A stretch of 64,000 nt of DNA from Robiginitomaculum sp. (GCA_021776515.1 JAJFFS010000016.1:124001-188000); one strand, 5' to 3'. Shown: positions 7,902-17,775, counted from the stretch's first letter. Made by a program: numbers and translations. Notes: a model not told the origin generated them from the sequence alone.

Positions 7902-10900
7902 ATGGCTATTGAGCGTGAGGCAAGTTTTCTGCGACAGGGCCAGACACTCGCCGACCTTTACCTTGCCGATGAAGACCGTTTGTTGGCTGAATTAATTGTG
8001 CAAGCGGGGTTGGGCGAGGGTCAACGCCAGTTCATTGATACAGACGCCATTGATTTGGCGACACAGGCGCGGGCGGGTACCCGCCGCGGGCAAATCATCG
8101 ATCAGTTCTTGCAGGAATATGGGTTATCAACGGGTGAGGGCGTGACGTTAATGCGCCTGTGCGAAGCCCTTATACGAACGCCCGATGCGCTGACGGCTTA
8201 TGCGCTAATACGCGATAAAATAGGCAGCGGAGACTGGGCAGAACATGCGGCGCACTCAACCTCTCCACTGGTTAATGTCTCCACGCGGGGCCTGCAACTT
8301 TCATCCGCATGGATTTCCACAACCGGCGGCGTCAAGGCGAAAAACCTTGCTGCCAAGCTTGGTGATGCTGTGCTGCGCCGTGCTGTGGAACAGGCTATGG
8401 CGCTTATGGGCGAGCATTTTGTTCTGGGCGGGAGCATTGAAACGGCCATGCGTAAATCCCGGCAGGGCGAAAAAAATGGCTCTGCCTACTCCTATGACAT
8501 GCTGGGCGAAGCCGCGCATACGGAGCATGATGCACAACGCTATTTTGACGCCTATCTGCACGCCATCAATGCGCTTGCCAGCCAGTCCCATCAATACGTA
8601 TCAATGTCTGAAGCGCCGGGTATTTCGGTCAAGCTGTCCGCGCTTCACCCGCGTTATGAATATGCGCAGCGCGATCGCTGTATCCCGCAACTGGTCGCGC
8701 GTCTCAGGCAATTGGCAATGGTGGCCAAATCCGCAGGCGTCGGCCTTACCATTGACGCCGAAGAAGCCGATCGTCTGGAACTGTCTTTGCAGATTGTCGC
8801 GCATCTGCTTCAGGACGCCGCGCTTGGTCATTGGGATGGCCTTGGCGTCGTGGTCCAGGCTTATCAGCGCCGCGCCAGGGAAGTCATTGCCATGTTGGTT
8901 GAGATGGCAAACAACGCGTCGCGCTCTATCACCGTTCGTCTGGTCAAAGGCGCGTATTGGGATATGGAGATTAAACGGGCTCAGGAATTGGGCCTGTCCA
9001 GCTATCCGGTGTTTACCCGCAAGGAAAATACCGACATCAGCTATCTGGCCTGCGCCCGACAATTGCTGGATGCTGGCGAAATAATCTTTCCACAATTTGC
9101 GACACACAATGCGCATACCGCCGCTGCGGTCATGAACATGGCCGGCAACCGCAAAACCTATGAGTTCCAGCGCCTTCACGGCATGGGGCAATCCCTGCAC
9201 GAAGCCCTGGTTACAAAAGCCGGTGTGCGCAGCCGTATTTATGCGCCCGTTGGTCGGCATAAGGATCTTCTGCCCTACCTTGTACGCCGTCTTTTGGAGA
9301 ACGGCGCCAACAGCTCGTTTGTCAATCAATTGCTTGATCCGGCGTATCCGATCACCGACATTGTTCGTGACCCGCTCGGTATCGCCAGTGAAAACAAAAT
9401 GGCGGCAAACCCCGCTATCCCGACACCCGCAGATTTATTTTCAGGCACCCGGCGTGCTGCTGCCGGTATTGATCTGACCCAATCAACCATTGCGGCGGCC
9501 ATCGAACCCATCGCGCAAAACGTTGAACATTTTGACACGACCTCGTTTCAAGCGGGCGCAACCGGTAACGGGGAGCCCGTGTCTGTCATTAATCCGGCGA
9601 CAAATTCAGAAATTGGTTCAGTTTATTACGCGTCGAGAGAAGATTTGCTCAATGCGCTCGCTATTGCAAAAACATCTGTCTGGGCAGGGCAGACCATTGC
9701 TAGTGAGCGTGCTGCCTGTCTTAATCGTGCTGCTGACCTGCTCGAAGCAGAGCAAAACACTTTCTTGCGTCTGTGTGTTGCGGAAGCGGGAAAATCTTAT
9801 CCTGATGTCATTTCAGAGCTAAGAGAAGCTGTGGATTTTTGCCGGTATTACGCCAACCAATGCTGCGCACCGGCTATGGAACAAAGGAAAGCCCTTGGCG
9901 TCGTGGCCTGTATTTCCCCATGGAATTTTCCTTTGGCCATTTTTATTGGCCAAGTGGTTGCTGCTCTTGCGGCCGGTAACAGTGTTATTGCCAAACCGGC
10001 AGAGCAGACGCCGCTAATTGCCATTGAGACGGTTCGGCTTTTGCACCGCGCGGGCATTCCCGAAAATGCGCTGCATCTCATTATTGGTGATGGCCCTGAT
10101 CTGGGGGCGCAATTGGTTGCCTCGCCCGTGGTCAACGCAGTGTGTTTTACCGGCTCGACCAGAACCGCCAAACATATCGCTGCCAGCCTTGCAGATACCG
10201 GGCGGGCGTTGACGCCTCTTATTGCCGAAACCGGTGGTATTAATGCGATGCTGATTGATTCTACCGCGCTGTTGGAGCAAGCCGTCAGCGATGTTGTCGC
10301 CTCGGCCTTTCAAAGCGCCGGGCAACGGTGCTCTGCGTGCCGCGTTGTTTGCGTTCAGGATGATGTTGCCGATGACTTTATCCGTATGCTGGCCGGTTCA
10401 ATGGCGCTGCTTAGTGTGGGCGACCCGGCATATCTGCGCACCGACGTTGGCCCTGTTGTGGATGCCGCTGCGCAGAGTGTTTTGAGACGGTATATCAAAG
10501 ACAAACGCAAGGTGTTTGGCGTGCTTGCGCAAACGCCCATCCTTGATGATGCGCCGGATGGTTTTTTCGTTGCCCCCATCGCCTTTGAAATTCCTGAAAT
10601 TTCATGTTTGAGCGAGGAAGTGTTTGGGCCTGTCTTGCATGTTTATCGCTATCAGGCGGCAGACCTTGAACGTGTAATAAACGACATCAACACCCTCGGT
10701 TATGGCCTGACAATGGGTTTGCATACGCGGATTGATGATCGGGTGGATTATGTTGCTGCGCGCGCCGAAGTGGGCAATCTTTATGTAAATCGAAACCAGA
10801 TCGGGGCCGTTGTTGGCGTTCAACCCTTTGGGGGGCATGGGTTATCCGGGACAGGACCAAAAGCCGGGGGGCCGCATTATCTTAAGCGGTTATCGCGCTC

Positions 10901-11564
10901 GGTAGAGCATACCACGCATACCTATGGTTCTGTTTCTGCGATTGCTGAGCAAAACCTGGAGCCAGATACAGCGATTGATGACAACGTATTGCAGGCCGCA
11001 AAGCGCCATTTCCATAAGGCTCGTCCCCTTGACCGGGAGGTGATTTTTACATCGGTTCCCTTTTATATACGCCAGATGGCCACGCCGGGTGCGTTGATAT
11101 TCGGCAAGGCTGTAACGCTGCCCGGGCCAACCGGCGAAACCAATACGCTAACCCTGTCCGGGCGCGGGGTATTGCTCTGCCTTGGTGGCGACAGTCCAGA
11201 CGACCTTGAAAAGCAAATACTGGCCAGCCTAGCTGCTGGAAATAGTGTGATTGCATCCGTAAACGCCCAGGGCGCCGAGCGACTTAATGCCATGCTTTCC
11301 CCTCTGCACGCCGCCGGCCTGGCGGAGGGGATGGTGACACTGGTTGCACAAGAAACTACCGGGACATGGCTGAACGCTGCGATCGATGGCGTTGTGTGTG
11401 ATAATGACCAGCGGGAAAGTGTAGCGGCACATCTAAACCGCCGGGAAGGCCCGATTGTGCCTGTTTTGTCCTGGCGTGATGATCCGGAGCGGTTTTGCGT
11501 GGAACGTACCTTAACTGTCAACACAACGGCGGCAGGGGGCAATGCCAGCCTGCTTGCCATGTAA
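7902..11564 (+). CDS. putA: Bifunctional proline dehydrogenase / L-glutamate gamma-semialdehyde dehydrogenase
   Basis: Oxidises proline to glutamate in two steps, passing electrons from FAD to quinone and then to NAD. About 1220 residues. The PRODH barrel (roughly residues 100-480) carries VRLVKGAYWDMEIKRAQ and YAPVGRHKDLLPYLVRRLLENGANS. The aldehyde dehydrogenase domain (roughly 560-1000) has ISPWNFPLAIFIGQ, the Glu in LIAETGGINAML and the nucleophilic Cys in SAGQRCSACRV. A further C-terminal ~200 residues resembles the extra ALDH-fold domain of long PutAs. There is no N-terminal ribbon-helix-helix, so it is not the self-repressing E. coli type. ATG 7902 follows AAAGG; GTG 7893 is an alternative. 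It is monocistronic. Confidence 0.95.
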   Translation: MAIEREASFLRQGQTLADLYLADEDRLLAELIVQAGLGEGQRQFIDTDAIDLATQARAGTRRGQIIDQFLQEYGLSTGEGVTLMRLCEALIRTPDALTAYALIRDKIGSGDWAEHAAHSTSPLVNVSTRGLQLSSAWISTTGGVKAKNLAAKLGDAVLRRAVEQAMALMGEHFVLGGSIETAMRKSRQGEKNGSAYSYDMLGEAAHTEHDAQRYFDAYLHAINALASQSHQYVSMSEAPGISVKLSALHPRYEYAQRDRCIPQLVARLRQLAMVAKSAGVGLTIDAEEADRLELSLQIVAHLLQDAALGHWDGLGVVVQAYQRRAREVIAMLVEMANNASRSITVRLVKGAYWDMEIKRAQELGLSSYPVFTRKENTDISYLACARQLLDAGEIIFPQFATHNAHTAAAVMNMAGNRKTYEFQRLHGMGQSLHEALVTKAGVRSRIYAPVGRHKDLLPYLVRRLLENGANSSFVNQLLDPAYPITDIVRDPLGIASENKMAANPAIPTPADLFSGTRRAAAGIDLTQSTIAAAIEPIAQNVEHFDTTSFQAGATGNGEPVSVINPATNSEIGSVYYASREDLLNALAIAKTSVWAGQTIASERAACLNRAADLLEAEQNTFLRLCVAEAGKSYPDVISELREAVDFCRYYANQCCAPAMEQRKALGVVACISPWNFPLAIFIGQVVAALAAGNSVIAKPAEQTPLIAIETVRLLHRAGIPENALHLIIGDGPDLGAQLVASPVVNAVCFTGSTRTAKHIAASLADTGRALTPLIAETGGINAMLIDSTALLEQAVSDVVASAFQSAGQRCSACRVVCVQDDVADDFIRMLAGSMALLSVGDPAYLRTDVGPVVDAAAQSVLRRYIKDKRKVFGVLAQTPILDDAPDGFFVAPIAFEIPEISCLSEEVFGPVLHVYRYQAADLERVINDINTLGYGLTMGLHTRIDDRVDYVAARAEVGNLYVNRNQIGAVVGVQPFGGHGLSGTGPKAGGPHYLKRLSRSVEHTTHTYGSVSAIAEQNLEPDTAIDDNVLQAAKRHFHKARPLDREVIFTSVPFYIRQMATPGALIFGKAVTLPGPTGETNTLTLSGRGVLLCLGGDSPDDLEKQILASLAAGNSVIASVNAQGAERLNAMLSPLHAAGLAEGMVTLVAQETTGTWLNAAIDGVVCDNDQRESVAAHLNRREGPIVPVLSWRDDPERFCVERTLTVNTTAAGGNASLLAM

Positions 11565-11625
11565 CAGTGCGATAAACGCCAACCGCTTTAAAATTTTCAT
11601 TGACCCGGGCACACTGATATTACGA

Positions 11626-11877
11626 TCAGTCTTCTGCGCCTTTGTAACGTGTGCCGAACAGCACATCAAAAATGGGGTATGAAATATTGAAATTATAGTC
11701 GCCCATCAGTCGCATATCATGGTGCTGTGTATGATGTTGGCGGAGCGCCTTCATGAAGGGTAGCCTAGCGATCACACCATTGGCGTCCAGATGGTAAGCC
11801 AGATGCAAAAACTCATAATTCAAAAAATAAAATGTTGCGGTGAGGGAAAATAGTATCGAGTGACATGTTACTTTCCT
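11626..11877 (-). pseudogene. C-terminal remnant of a fatty acid hydroxylase / sterol desaturase superfamily protein
   Basis: The open frame from the stop at 11878 down to 11628 encodes about 83 residues: a hydrophobic start (CHSILFSLTATFYFLNYEFL) and then LRQHHTQHHDMRLMGDYNF. The HxxHH histidine cluster and the closing FDVLFGT are typical of the C-terminal end of integral-membrane di-iron hydroxylases. Full proteins need at least two more upstream His boxes, which are absent because the acyl-CoA synthetase gene begins only 16 nt beyond. The only usable start is a TTG at 11823. It is most simply a 5'-truncated gene left by a deletion or rearrangement. Confidence 0.65.
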
Positions 11878-11893
11878 TTATGCTTGGGCGGTA

Positions 11894-13738
11894 TCAGGCT
11901 TTTTTGTCAGCATACATCGCATCAATCAGGCTTTTGTGTTTTTTGTAAAAAGCATCACGCTTGAGCTTCATCGTTGGCGTCAGAACGGTGTTGTCCAGCG
12001 CCTTGGAAGCATCAATAATTTGGAACCGTTTAATTTGCTCGACACGCGAAAATTGCTTGTTCACCCGGGAAATTTCTTTTTCTACAACATTGTATAATGG
12101 TGAGGAGCGGTCAAAAGCCTTGTCACCCAGATCAGGAAGATTATGGCTTTTCGCGTACCCGGTCGCATTGGCAGGGTCCAGCAAAACCAGGCATGTCAGG
12201 TATTTACGACCTTCTCCAACCACCATGCAGTCAGAGATCAGGGAGTGAAATTTCAACTCGTTTTCAATCAAGGCCGGTGAAATGTTCTTCCCGCCGGAGG
12301 TTATGATGATGTCCTTCTTGCGCCCTGTTATGTATAGAAAACCATCCTCATCAAAACGGCCAAGGTCGCCCGTGTGCAACCAGCCATCATTTAGCGTTTC
12401 CCGGGTCGCATCTTCCTTGTTGATATAGCCAAGGAAGACGTGATCGCCTTTGATAAGAATTTCGCCATCATCGGCAATTTTAACTTCACTATCAAGAACG
12501 GCCTTGCCAACCGAGCCAAGCTTTCGCTGGTTCAGTGGAGACGCCGTTGCTATGCTGCCATTTTCAGTCAAGCCATAAGTTTCGCGCACATCCAGACCGA
12601 TGGCTGCTATCCATAGCAGTAAATCGGGCGATACCGGCGCGGCACCGCAGATAACAAAATGGGCACGGTTCATACCGATCATGGTGCGTATTTTACGCAT
12701 GATCAGCGGGTTTGTAATTTTTTGTAGCCCCGCCAGCAAGGCGGGCACCTTGCGGGCGCTATATTTGTATTTTGCTGCCCGTCGTCCGATGGAGAGGGCC
12801 ATGTAATATGGCCAACGTCGCCAAAATGGGCCTTTTTCAACGGCACCGGTAATGGCTTCGTGAAATTTCTCCCAAATACGCGGCACGGCAAAAAATACAT
12901 GCGGCGAAATTTCACGAATTTCGGTGGCAAGTGTATCCCTGCCTTGTGAAAAACTGACCTGCGCTCCATGAACCATCGGGCGTATGCTTGTCAGCATACG
13001 CTCTGCAATGTGGCTTAGCGGCAGGAAGGAAATCAGATGATCACCTTCACCCATGTGCATAAACTTATCATGCACGGCGGTTTCAAACATAATATTGCGA
13101 TGGGTCAGCATGGCCCCCTTGGGGGGGCCGGTTGTGCCGGATGTATAGATGAGAATGGCAACGTTATCAGATGAAACGGTATTGGCTAATTGCCCGAACC
13201 GGTCTTTGTCCTGTTTTTCTACCTGACAACCTGTTCGGGTAAGGTCTTCAAAAGAAAGAATGTTCTCGCTATCCGCTGTTTCCGTTTCTACATCGCCAAA
13301 AACAATGATTTTTTTCAACCTTGAAAGCTGAGGCCGGATGCTTTGTAGCTTGTCCAGTTGCGTCTGGTCACTGACAAAAATGAAACTTGCTTCACAATCT
13401 TCAATAAAATATTTGATTTGTTCCGGTGTGCTTGTCGGATAGATGCCAACAGAAGCACCGCCGGCGCACATGATGGCCATATCCGCATAGAGCCAGTGCG
13501 GGCAGCTTTCGCTCAAAATACAAACGCGGTCGCCTTTTGTTATACCGATTTCGGCAAGGCCAAGGGCGGCGTATTTTACCTGCTCTGCATATTCTGACCA
13601 GATAATCGAGTGCCACTTCCCGGCGCGTTTTTCATGCAATGCCAGGTTTGCAGCGAAGCGGGCTGTTGAGCACAAAAACTGCTGGGGAATTGTTCTTCCC
13701 CGTAACGCTGCGGCATTATTTTGTATTTCTGTTTTCAT
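11894..13738 (-). CDS. Long-chain acyl-CoA synthetase (AMP-forming)
   Basis: 614-residue AMP-binding enzyme that activates a fatty or similar carboxylic acid as its CoA ester. Motifs: P-loop LIYTSGTTGPPKGAML, SFLPLSHIAERM, the A5 motif ETYGLTEN, the A7 motif WLHTGDLGRFDEDGFLYITG and the A8 motif GRKKDIIITSGGKNISP. The C-terminal TPTMKLKRD is where long-chain synthetases replace the usual catalytic Lys region. The sequence is closest in style to FadD15-type long-chain ligases. It is the last intact gene of the minus-strand catabolic operon; its start overlaps the Zn-alcohol dehydrogenase stop by 4 nt. The substrate is unknown. Confidence 0.9.
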   Translation of the reverse strand: MKTEIQNNAAALRGRTIPQQFLCSTARFAANLALHEKRAGKWHSIIWSEYAEQVKYAALGLAEIGITKGDRVCILSESCPHWLYADMAIMCAGGASVGIYPTSTPEQIKYFIEDCEASFIFVSDQTQLDKLQSIRPQLSRLKKIIVFGDVETETADSENILSFEDLTRTGCQVEKQDKDRFGQLANTVSSDNVAILIYTSGTTGPPKGAMLTHRNIMFETAVHDKFMHMGEGDHLISFLPLSHIAERMLTSIRPMVHGAQVSFSQGRDTLATEIREISPHVFFAVPRIWEKFHEAITGAVEKGPFWRRWPYYMALSIGRRAAKYKYSARKVPALLAGLQKITNPLIMRKIRTMIGMNRAHFVICGAAPVSPDLLLWIAAIGLDVRETYGLTENGSIATASPLNQRKLGSVGKAVLDSEVKIADDGEILIKGDHVFLGYINKEDATRETLNDGWLHTGDLGRFDEDGFLYITGRKKDIIITSGGKNISPALIENELKFHSLISDCMVVGEGRKYLTCLVLLDPANATGYAKSHNLPDLGDKAFDRSSPLYNVVEKEISRVNKQFSRVEQIKRFQIIDASKALDNTVLTPTMKLKRDAFYKKHKSLIDAMYADKKA

Positions 13739-14784
13739 GATCCCGGTTCGACAATAACGCGAACGACGCTGACTTCCTTTCTGGCCAGATGTTGTAACGC
13801 ATCATTGGCCCGGGAAAGGGGGTAGCGTGCCGAAACTGAATTTGTGAGGTCAAGCCTCCCGGCTGCGACCAAAGCAAACAGATCAACAATGTCGGCTTTG
13901 TTCATACCAAACGAGCCAAGCACGGATTGTTCGCGGCCGACAAAGGCGACCGTGGGTGGTAGCGAAGGGCGTTCCATGCCCACACCAACAAGAACACAGC
14001 GCCCGGTTTTATCAAGAAGACGTATGGCCGTTTCGGCAGTTTTTGCGCGCCCTACAAATTCAAGAGCCAGATCAACCCCCATGGCCCCCACATCGGCCCG
14101 CATTTGTTTGATAAAACCCGCATCAGTGGGATCGTAGGCATAGTTAGCACCCAGCGACAGGGCTCGTTCCCGTGCTTCTTCCTGCACATCTATGGCAATA
14201 ATTTTGCCAGCCCCCATCAGTCTGGCCAGTATTACTGCATGCGTACCCAGGCCACCACAACCGATGACGGCGACGCTCTCTCCGGCTTGTAACTGGCCGC
14301 GACCACGCAAAGCGTGATAGGGGGTCGAAACTCCGTCTGTGATGATGGCAGCAATATCAAAGGGAACTTCATCAGGAATGGCAATGAGCGAGTGGGCGGG
14401 CGCGGTTACATAATCAGCCAACGCGCCGTTGCGGGCCATGCCGTAAACCTTTGATCTGTCGCACAGTGACTCGCGCCCGATCACGCAAAACCGGCATGTG
14501 CCGCAAAAGGCGGAAGGAAACATGGCAACGCGATCACCAACAGTGTAGTTCGTGACGCCTGTGCCAAGGGCAGCGATGGTTCCGGCGGCCTCATGGCCAA
14601 GGGTGATGGGGGTGTGCTCTACTGGCAGGTCGCCATCAACGGCCAGATGAAGGTCTGTTCCACACAGGCCACAAGCAGCAACCTTTATCAATACTTCGCC
14701 CTCTTGAGGTTCAGGCACAGGCAAGGTTTCTATGCGCAAGGCTTCACCAGGCTGGATTAATTGCGCGGCCTGCATGTCAGTCAT
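13735..14784 (-). CDS. Zinc-dependent alcohol dehydrogenase (MDR family)
   Basis: 349-residue medium-chain dehydrogenase/reductase. Catalytic zinc ligands appear in CGLCGTDLHL and GHEAAG. The structural zinc site is CGTCRFCVIGRESLC, with four Cys. The NAD-binding segment is VAVIGCGGLGTHAVILA. It probably interconverts an alcohol and aldehyde, or reduces or oxidises an acyl-derived intermediate, in the surrounding catabolic pathway. ATG 14784 was chosen because GGAG lies 6 nt upstream; an ATG at 14796 has no such site. It overlaps the TetR gene by 8 nt and the synthetase by 4 nt, so it is in the same transcript. Confidence 0.9.
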   Translation of the reverse strand: MTDMQAAQLIQPGEALRIETLPVPEPQEGEVLIKVAACGLCGTDLHLAVDGDLPVEHTPITLGHEAAGTIAALGTGVTNYTVGDRVAMFPSAFCGTCRFCVIGRESLCDRSKVYGMARNGALADYVTAPAHSLIAIPDEVPFDIAAIITDGVSTPYHALRGRGQLQAGESVAVIGCGGLGTHAVILARLMGAGKIIAIDVQEEARERALSLGANYAYDPTDAGFIKQMRADVGAMGVDLALEFVGRAKTAETAIRLLDKTGRCVLVGVGMERPSLPPTVAFVGREQSVLGSFGMNKADIVDLFALVAAGRLDLTNSVSARYPLSRANDALQHLARKEVSVVRVIVEPGS

Positions 14785-15418
14785 GGCTGTCTCCATTATT
14801 TGTTTGGGGCAGCAGCCCATGCATAAGCAAATCAAGAATGTGTTTCATATCCCGGTCTGTCGGGTGGCGAGATGAACCCAAATTTTTCCGCGATTCTCGC
14901 AATATGGTCAGGCCCAGAAAAGACGCCCACAGAAGGTCACTGGCAATGCGCCCGCCGTCTTGCCCCAGTGCATCTTCAAGAATTGTAGTCAGGCGTTGAA
15001 AGTTATCACCTGAACGACGGGTGATCTCGTCGCGCACTTCATCTGACACATCTGTTGCCGACCGGGGTCGGGCGAGAAATGCGGATAATTGATAATATTC
15101 AGGGTGTTCTTTTTGTACGCGGGCAAAAAATTTCCAAAGGCGCGTCAGGGTATCTTTCGGGGTAAGGTCGGTAGCGGCAATTTTCGCCAATCCATGGTGC
15201 CAGAACTCAATACCCTCAAACAAAAGTGAGGTGTAAATTTCATCTTTGCTTTTAAAATAGAAAAAAATGGTGGCTTCGGAAAGCTCGCATTGCTCGGCAA
15301 TTTGCTTGGTTGTTGTGCCGGTAAATCCGCGCTCCAGCAGCAAGGTACGCGCCGCATCCAGAATTGTGTCTTTACGTGCAGTACGTTCTCGCGCCCTTCG
15401 TTCTTTTACCCCCATCAT
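14777..15418 (-). CDS. TetR-family transcriptional regulator
   Basis: 213-residue repressor-type protein. The N-terminal helix-turn-helix lies in KDTILDAARTLLLERGFTGT and TTKQIAEQCELSEATIFFYF, the standard TetR layout. The all-alpha C-terminal ligand domain is about 150 residues. It is encoded within the catabolic operon, so it may autoregulate the operon in response to an acyl-CoA intermediate, as FadR/PsrA-like TetR proteins do; that role is inferred. ATG 15418 or ATG 15415 both sit behind GGGAG. A TTG at 15421 is less likely. The start abuts the upstream dehydrogenase stop. Confidence 0.88.
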   Translation of the reverse strand: MMGVKERRARERTARKDTILDAARTLLLERGFTGTTTKQIAEQCELSEATIFFYFKSKDEIYTSLLFEGIEFWHHGLAKIAATDLTPKDTLTRLWKFFARVQKEHPEYYQLSAFLARPRSATDVSDEVRDEITRRSGDNFQRLTTILEDALGQDGGRIASDLLWASFLGLTILRESRKNLGSSRHPTDRDMKHILDLLMHGLLPQTNNGDSHD

Positions 15419-16560
15419 CAAACTCCCAACATGCGCGCAATGGTTTCGCGCTGAATTTCACTGGTTCCCTCTCCTAATTCTAGCACTTTACAGTCCCGGT
15501 AAAACCGTTGGGCATTACTTTCGCGCATATAGCCTTGCGCACCGCACAGGTGCAGCGCCCGCTCGCACGTCCATGTTGCCGTTTCTGTGGCGAACAATTT
15601 GGCCATTGAGGCTTCACGGTCATAGGGCGCTTCGGCATCTACCAGTCGTGCGGCATGCAGGGTTAGCTGCCAGGCTGCTTCCAGTTTGGTGGCCATGTCA
15701 GCCAGGGTAAAGCGAACAAACTGATGCCGCGAAACGGGTTTACCTCCTTGCATGCGCTGGTTGGTATAGCTGATGCTTTCTTCCATGGCCGAGCGCCCCA
15801 GCCCAACGCCAAAAGCGGCGCTGGCGATGCGGCCCAATGTCAACACTTTGAGGGCTTGCAGAAATCCAAAATTTTCCGGCCCGAGCAAATTGGCCGCCGG
15901 GATGCGGCAATCATCGAACACAATCTCTGCCATTTCCGAGGCACCCATGCCAAGTTTCTTGAAGGGCGCACTGACACTGACGCCCTTCATGTCCCGTTCT
16001 ACAATAAACAGCGACATGCCTTTTAAGCCCTTTTCCGGCTCGGTTGACGCAACGATAATCATGAAATCAGCAAACGGTGAATTGGTGATATAGAGCTTGG
16101 AGCCGTTCAGGATGTAGTCGTCACCGTCTTTGACAGCCCGGGTCGAAACGCATGAAATATCCGCACCGGCACCGGGTTCAGCATAGCCCCAGCAGCCAAC
16201 TTTTTTGCCCGCCAGTGCGTCCGGTAACCAGTGTTGTTTTTGCTCATCGCTGCCAAGGTGAAACACGGCGGCACTGGCCAGTGCCGTATGCACATAAATC
16301 CCAAGGGCGATAGCAGCAGAGCCCCGTGACAATTCTGCACAAAGAAGGGCGTAAAGCACAGAGCCACCGCCTGAGCCGCCAACCTCCTCGGGGAAAGCGG
16401 CACCAAGCCAGCCCAGCTCTCCCAGTTTTTGAAACAGCTCTTGCGGGTATTTTTCCTCTATGTCCCAGCGTGCGGCATTGGGGGTAATTTCTTTCTCCAC
16501 GAAAGCCCTTACCGTATCACGAAACTGAATTTCTTCGGGGGTTAGTGTCGGGTCTATCAT
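15418..16560 (-). CDS. Acyl-CoA dehydrogenase
   Basis: 380-residue FAD enzyme introducing a 2,3 double bond into an acyl-CoA. It shows the FAD-binding GYAEPGAGADISCVST and GSKLYITNSPFADF, and the C-terminal LCGAQGYMRESNAQRFYRD followed by EGTSEIQRETIARML. The Glu in GYMRES is at the MCAD-type catalytic base position; the helix-G position used by isovaleryl- and long-chain enzymes holds Arg (LTLGRIASA). The order and style resemble short or branched-chain acyl-CoA dehydrogenases. It overlaps the hotdog thioesterase gene upstream by 4 nt. The natural substrate cannot be told from sequence. Confidence 0.9.
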   Translation of the reverse strand: MIDPTLTPEEIQFRDTVRAFVEKEITPNAARWDIEEKYPQELFQKLGELGWLGAAFPEEVGGSGGGSVLYALLCAELSRGSAAIALGIYVHTALASAAVFHLGSDEQKQHWLPDALAGKKVGCWGYAEPGAGADISCVSTRAVKDGDDYILNGSKLYITNSPFADFMIIVASTEPEKGLKGMSLFIVERDMKGVSVSAPFKKLGMGASEMAEIVFDDCRIPAANLLGPENFGFLQALKVLTLGRIASAAFGVGLGRSAMEESISYTNQRMQGGKPVSRHQFVRFTLADMATKLEAAWQLTLHAARLVDAEAPYDREASMAKLFATETATWTCERALHLCGAQGYMRESNAQRFYRDCKVLELGEGTSEIQRETIARMLGV

Positions 16561-16976
16561 TGTTTTTCCTCATCCTTGTTCGCGTGAATATGAAACACAC
16601 CTGAAAATTTGGCGCAGACCTCGTCAGTACCATCTTTGATTTCTGTCTCAAGAAAGGCGACATGGCGACCACGCTTTAACAATCGGGTTTCAGCCTGCAA
16701 CAATCCGGGCTTACCGGCGCGGATAAAGTTGGAATTAATGGCGATACTGCCCAAACGGCATTTCCCGGGCAGGTCGGCAATTAACGTGACGCCCATGCCA
16801 ATATCGGCCATGGCAAATAAAAATGCTCCATGAACGACGCCGAAAATATTACATTCATCCCCGGTACACTGATGAGTTGTCAGAACGACACCATCGTCCC
16901 GGATTGTATTGGCAATACCAAGCCTATCGGTAAACGGGTCAAAGCCGATATTATCGGGTAAATCTCTCTGTGTCAT
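16557..16976 (-). CDS. PaaI-type hotdog thioesterase
   Basis: 139-residue single hotdog domain of the PaaI/YbgC-like group, likely hydrolysing an acyl- or aryl-CoA to rescue CoA. The family region NIFGVVHGAFLFAMADIGMG contains the characteristic HGG/HGA helix start and acidic residue, and GSIAINSNFIRAGKPGLLQAE follows. Within the operon it overlaps the dehydrogenase start by 4 nt and lies 19 nt downstream of an enoyl-CoA hydratase. A housekeeping or overflow role in the catabolic pathway is the likely job; the exact substrate is unknown. Confidence 0.85.
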   Translation of the reverse strand: MTQRDLPDNIGFDPFTDRLGIANTIRDDGVVLTTHQCTGDECNIFGVVHGAFLFAMADIGMGVTLIADLPGKCRLGSIAINSNFIRAGKPGLLQAETRLLKRGRHVAFLETEIKDGTDEVCAKFSGVFHIHANKDEEKQ

Positions 16977-16995
16977 TTTGATTGCCGGTATTTAT

Positions 16996-17775
16996 TTACT
17001 CACCACGAAAAACAGGTTTTCTTTTTTCCCGAAATGCGGTGACACCTTCACGATGATCGGCACTTTGCAGGCATTGAACTTGCGCGAATATCTCATAATC
17101 AAATTCTGCCTCCATCGTCAGATCAAGCGACTTGCGAATGGCATTTTTAGTAAATGCGGTGGTGCGCGGCGCACCGGCGGCAAGACGGCCAGCCAGTTTG
17201 GCGATGGTCTCGTCAAGCTCATCCTCAGGAACGACTTGCGTTACCAGACCAATGGCCTGCGCTTCTTCTGCCTTAACGGTGCGCCCTGTCATCATCATGT
17301 CTGTGGCGCGGCCAAGACCGATAAGGCGCGGCAGAAAATAACCGGCGGACATATCGCACCCGGCCAGAGCCAGTTTTACAAACGGCGTACAGAATGTGGC
17401 TGTTTCCGTGGCAATACGAAAGTCACAAGATAGGGCAAGGCCCAGACCGCCGCCAAACACATTGCCATGACACCGCGCAATGACGGCTTTGCCGCCCGAG
17501 GAAATAAGACGGATGGGGTTAAGGTAATGATCGACAATACGCTCCCAGTCGGCGGGTGTGCGGTCGATCATCTGGCCAATATCGGCACCGGCACAAAAAG
17601 ACCGCCCCGCACCGGCAATAACAATGGCCCGAACATCGGGGTCGTTATTGGCGTCTGTAAGCGCCGCGATCAGCTTATCCAGCAAGGGGGCATCAATCGC
17701 GTTCAGTCTTTCGGGGCGGTTTAGTGTCAGTGTCCGAACCGTATCTCTGGTTTCAATTTGCAATGTATCTGTCAT
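16996..17775 (-). CDS. Enoyl-CoA hydratase/isomerase family protein
   Basis: 259-residue crotonase-fold enzyme. It shows the CoA-binding and oxyanion loops AIVIAGAGRSFCAGADIGQM and ARCHGNVFGGGLGLALSCDF. At the position of the second catalytic Glu of hydratases it has FVKLALAGCDMS rather than PExxxG, so the classic hydratase Glu is not evident. It could be an isomerase, a C-C hydrolase or a hydratase with a different acid. The start forms TAATG with the upstream thioesterase stop, showing tight coupling. Confidence 0.88.
   Translation of the reverse strand: MTDTLQIETRDTVRTLTLNRPERLNAIDAPLLDKLIAALTDANNDPDVRAIVIAGAGRSFCAGADIGQMIDRTPADWERIVDHYLNPIRLISSGGKAVIARCHGNVFGGGLGLALSCDFRIATETATFCTPFVKLALAGCDMSAGYFLPRLIGLGRATDMMMTGRTVKAEEAQAIGLVTQVVPEDELDETIAKLAGRLAAGAPRTTAFTKNAIRKSLDLTMEAEFDYEIFAQVQCLQSADHREGVTAFREKRKPVFRGE

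Noticed and set aside
8601-9329. Long open frame on the strand opposite putA
   Set aside because: It is a shadow of putA codon usage, with no ribosome site and no recognisable family. Similar long opposite-strand frames over ilvD, bkd and the carboxylase genes were rejected for the same reason.
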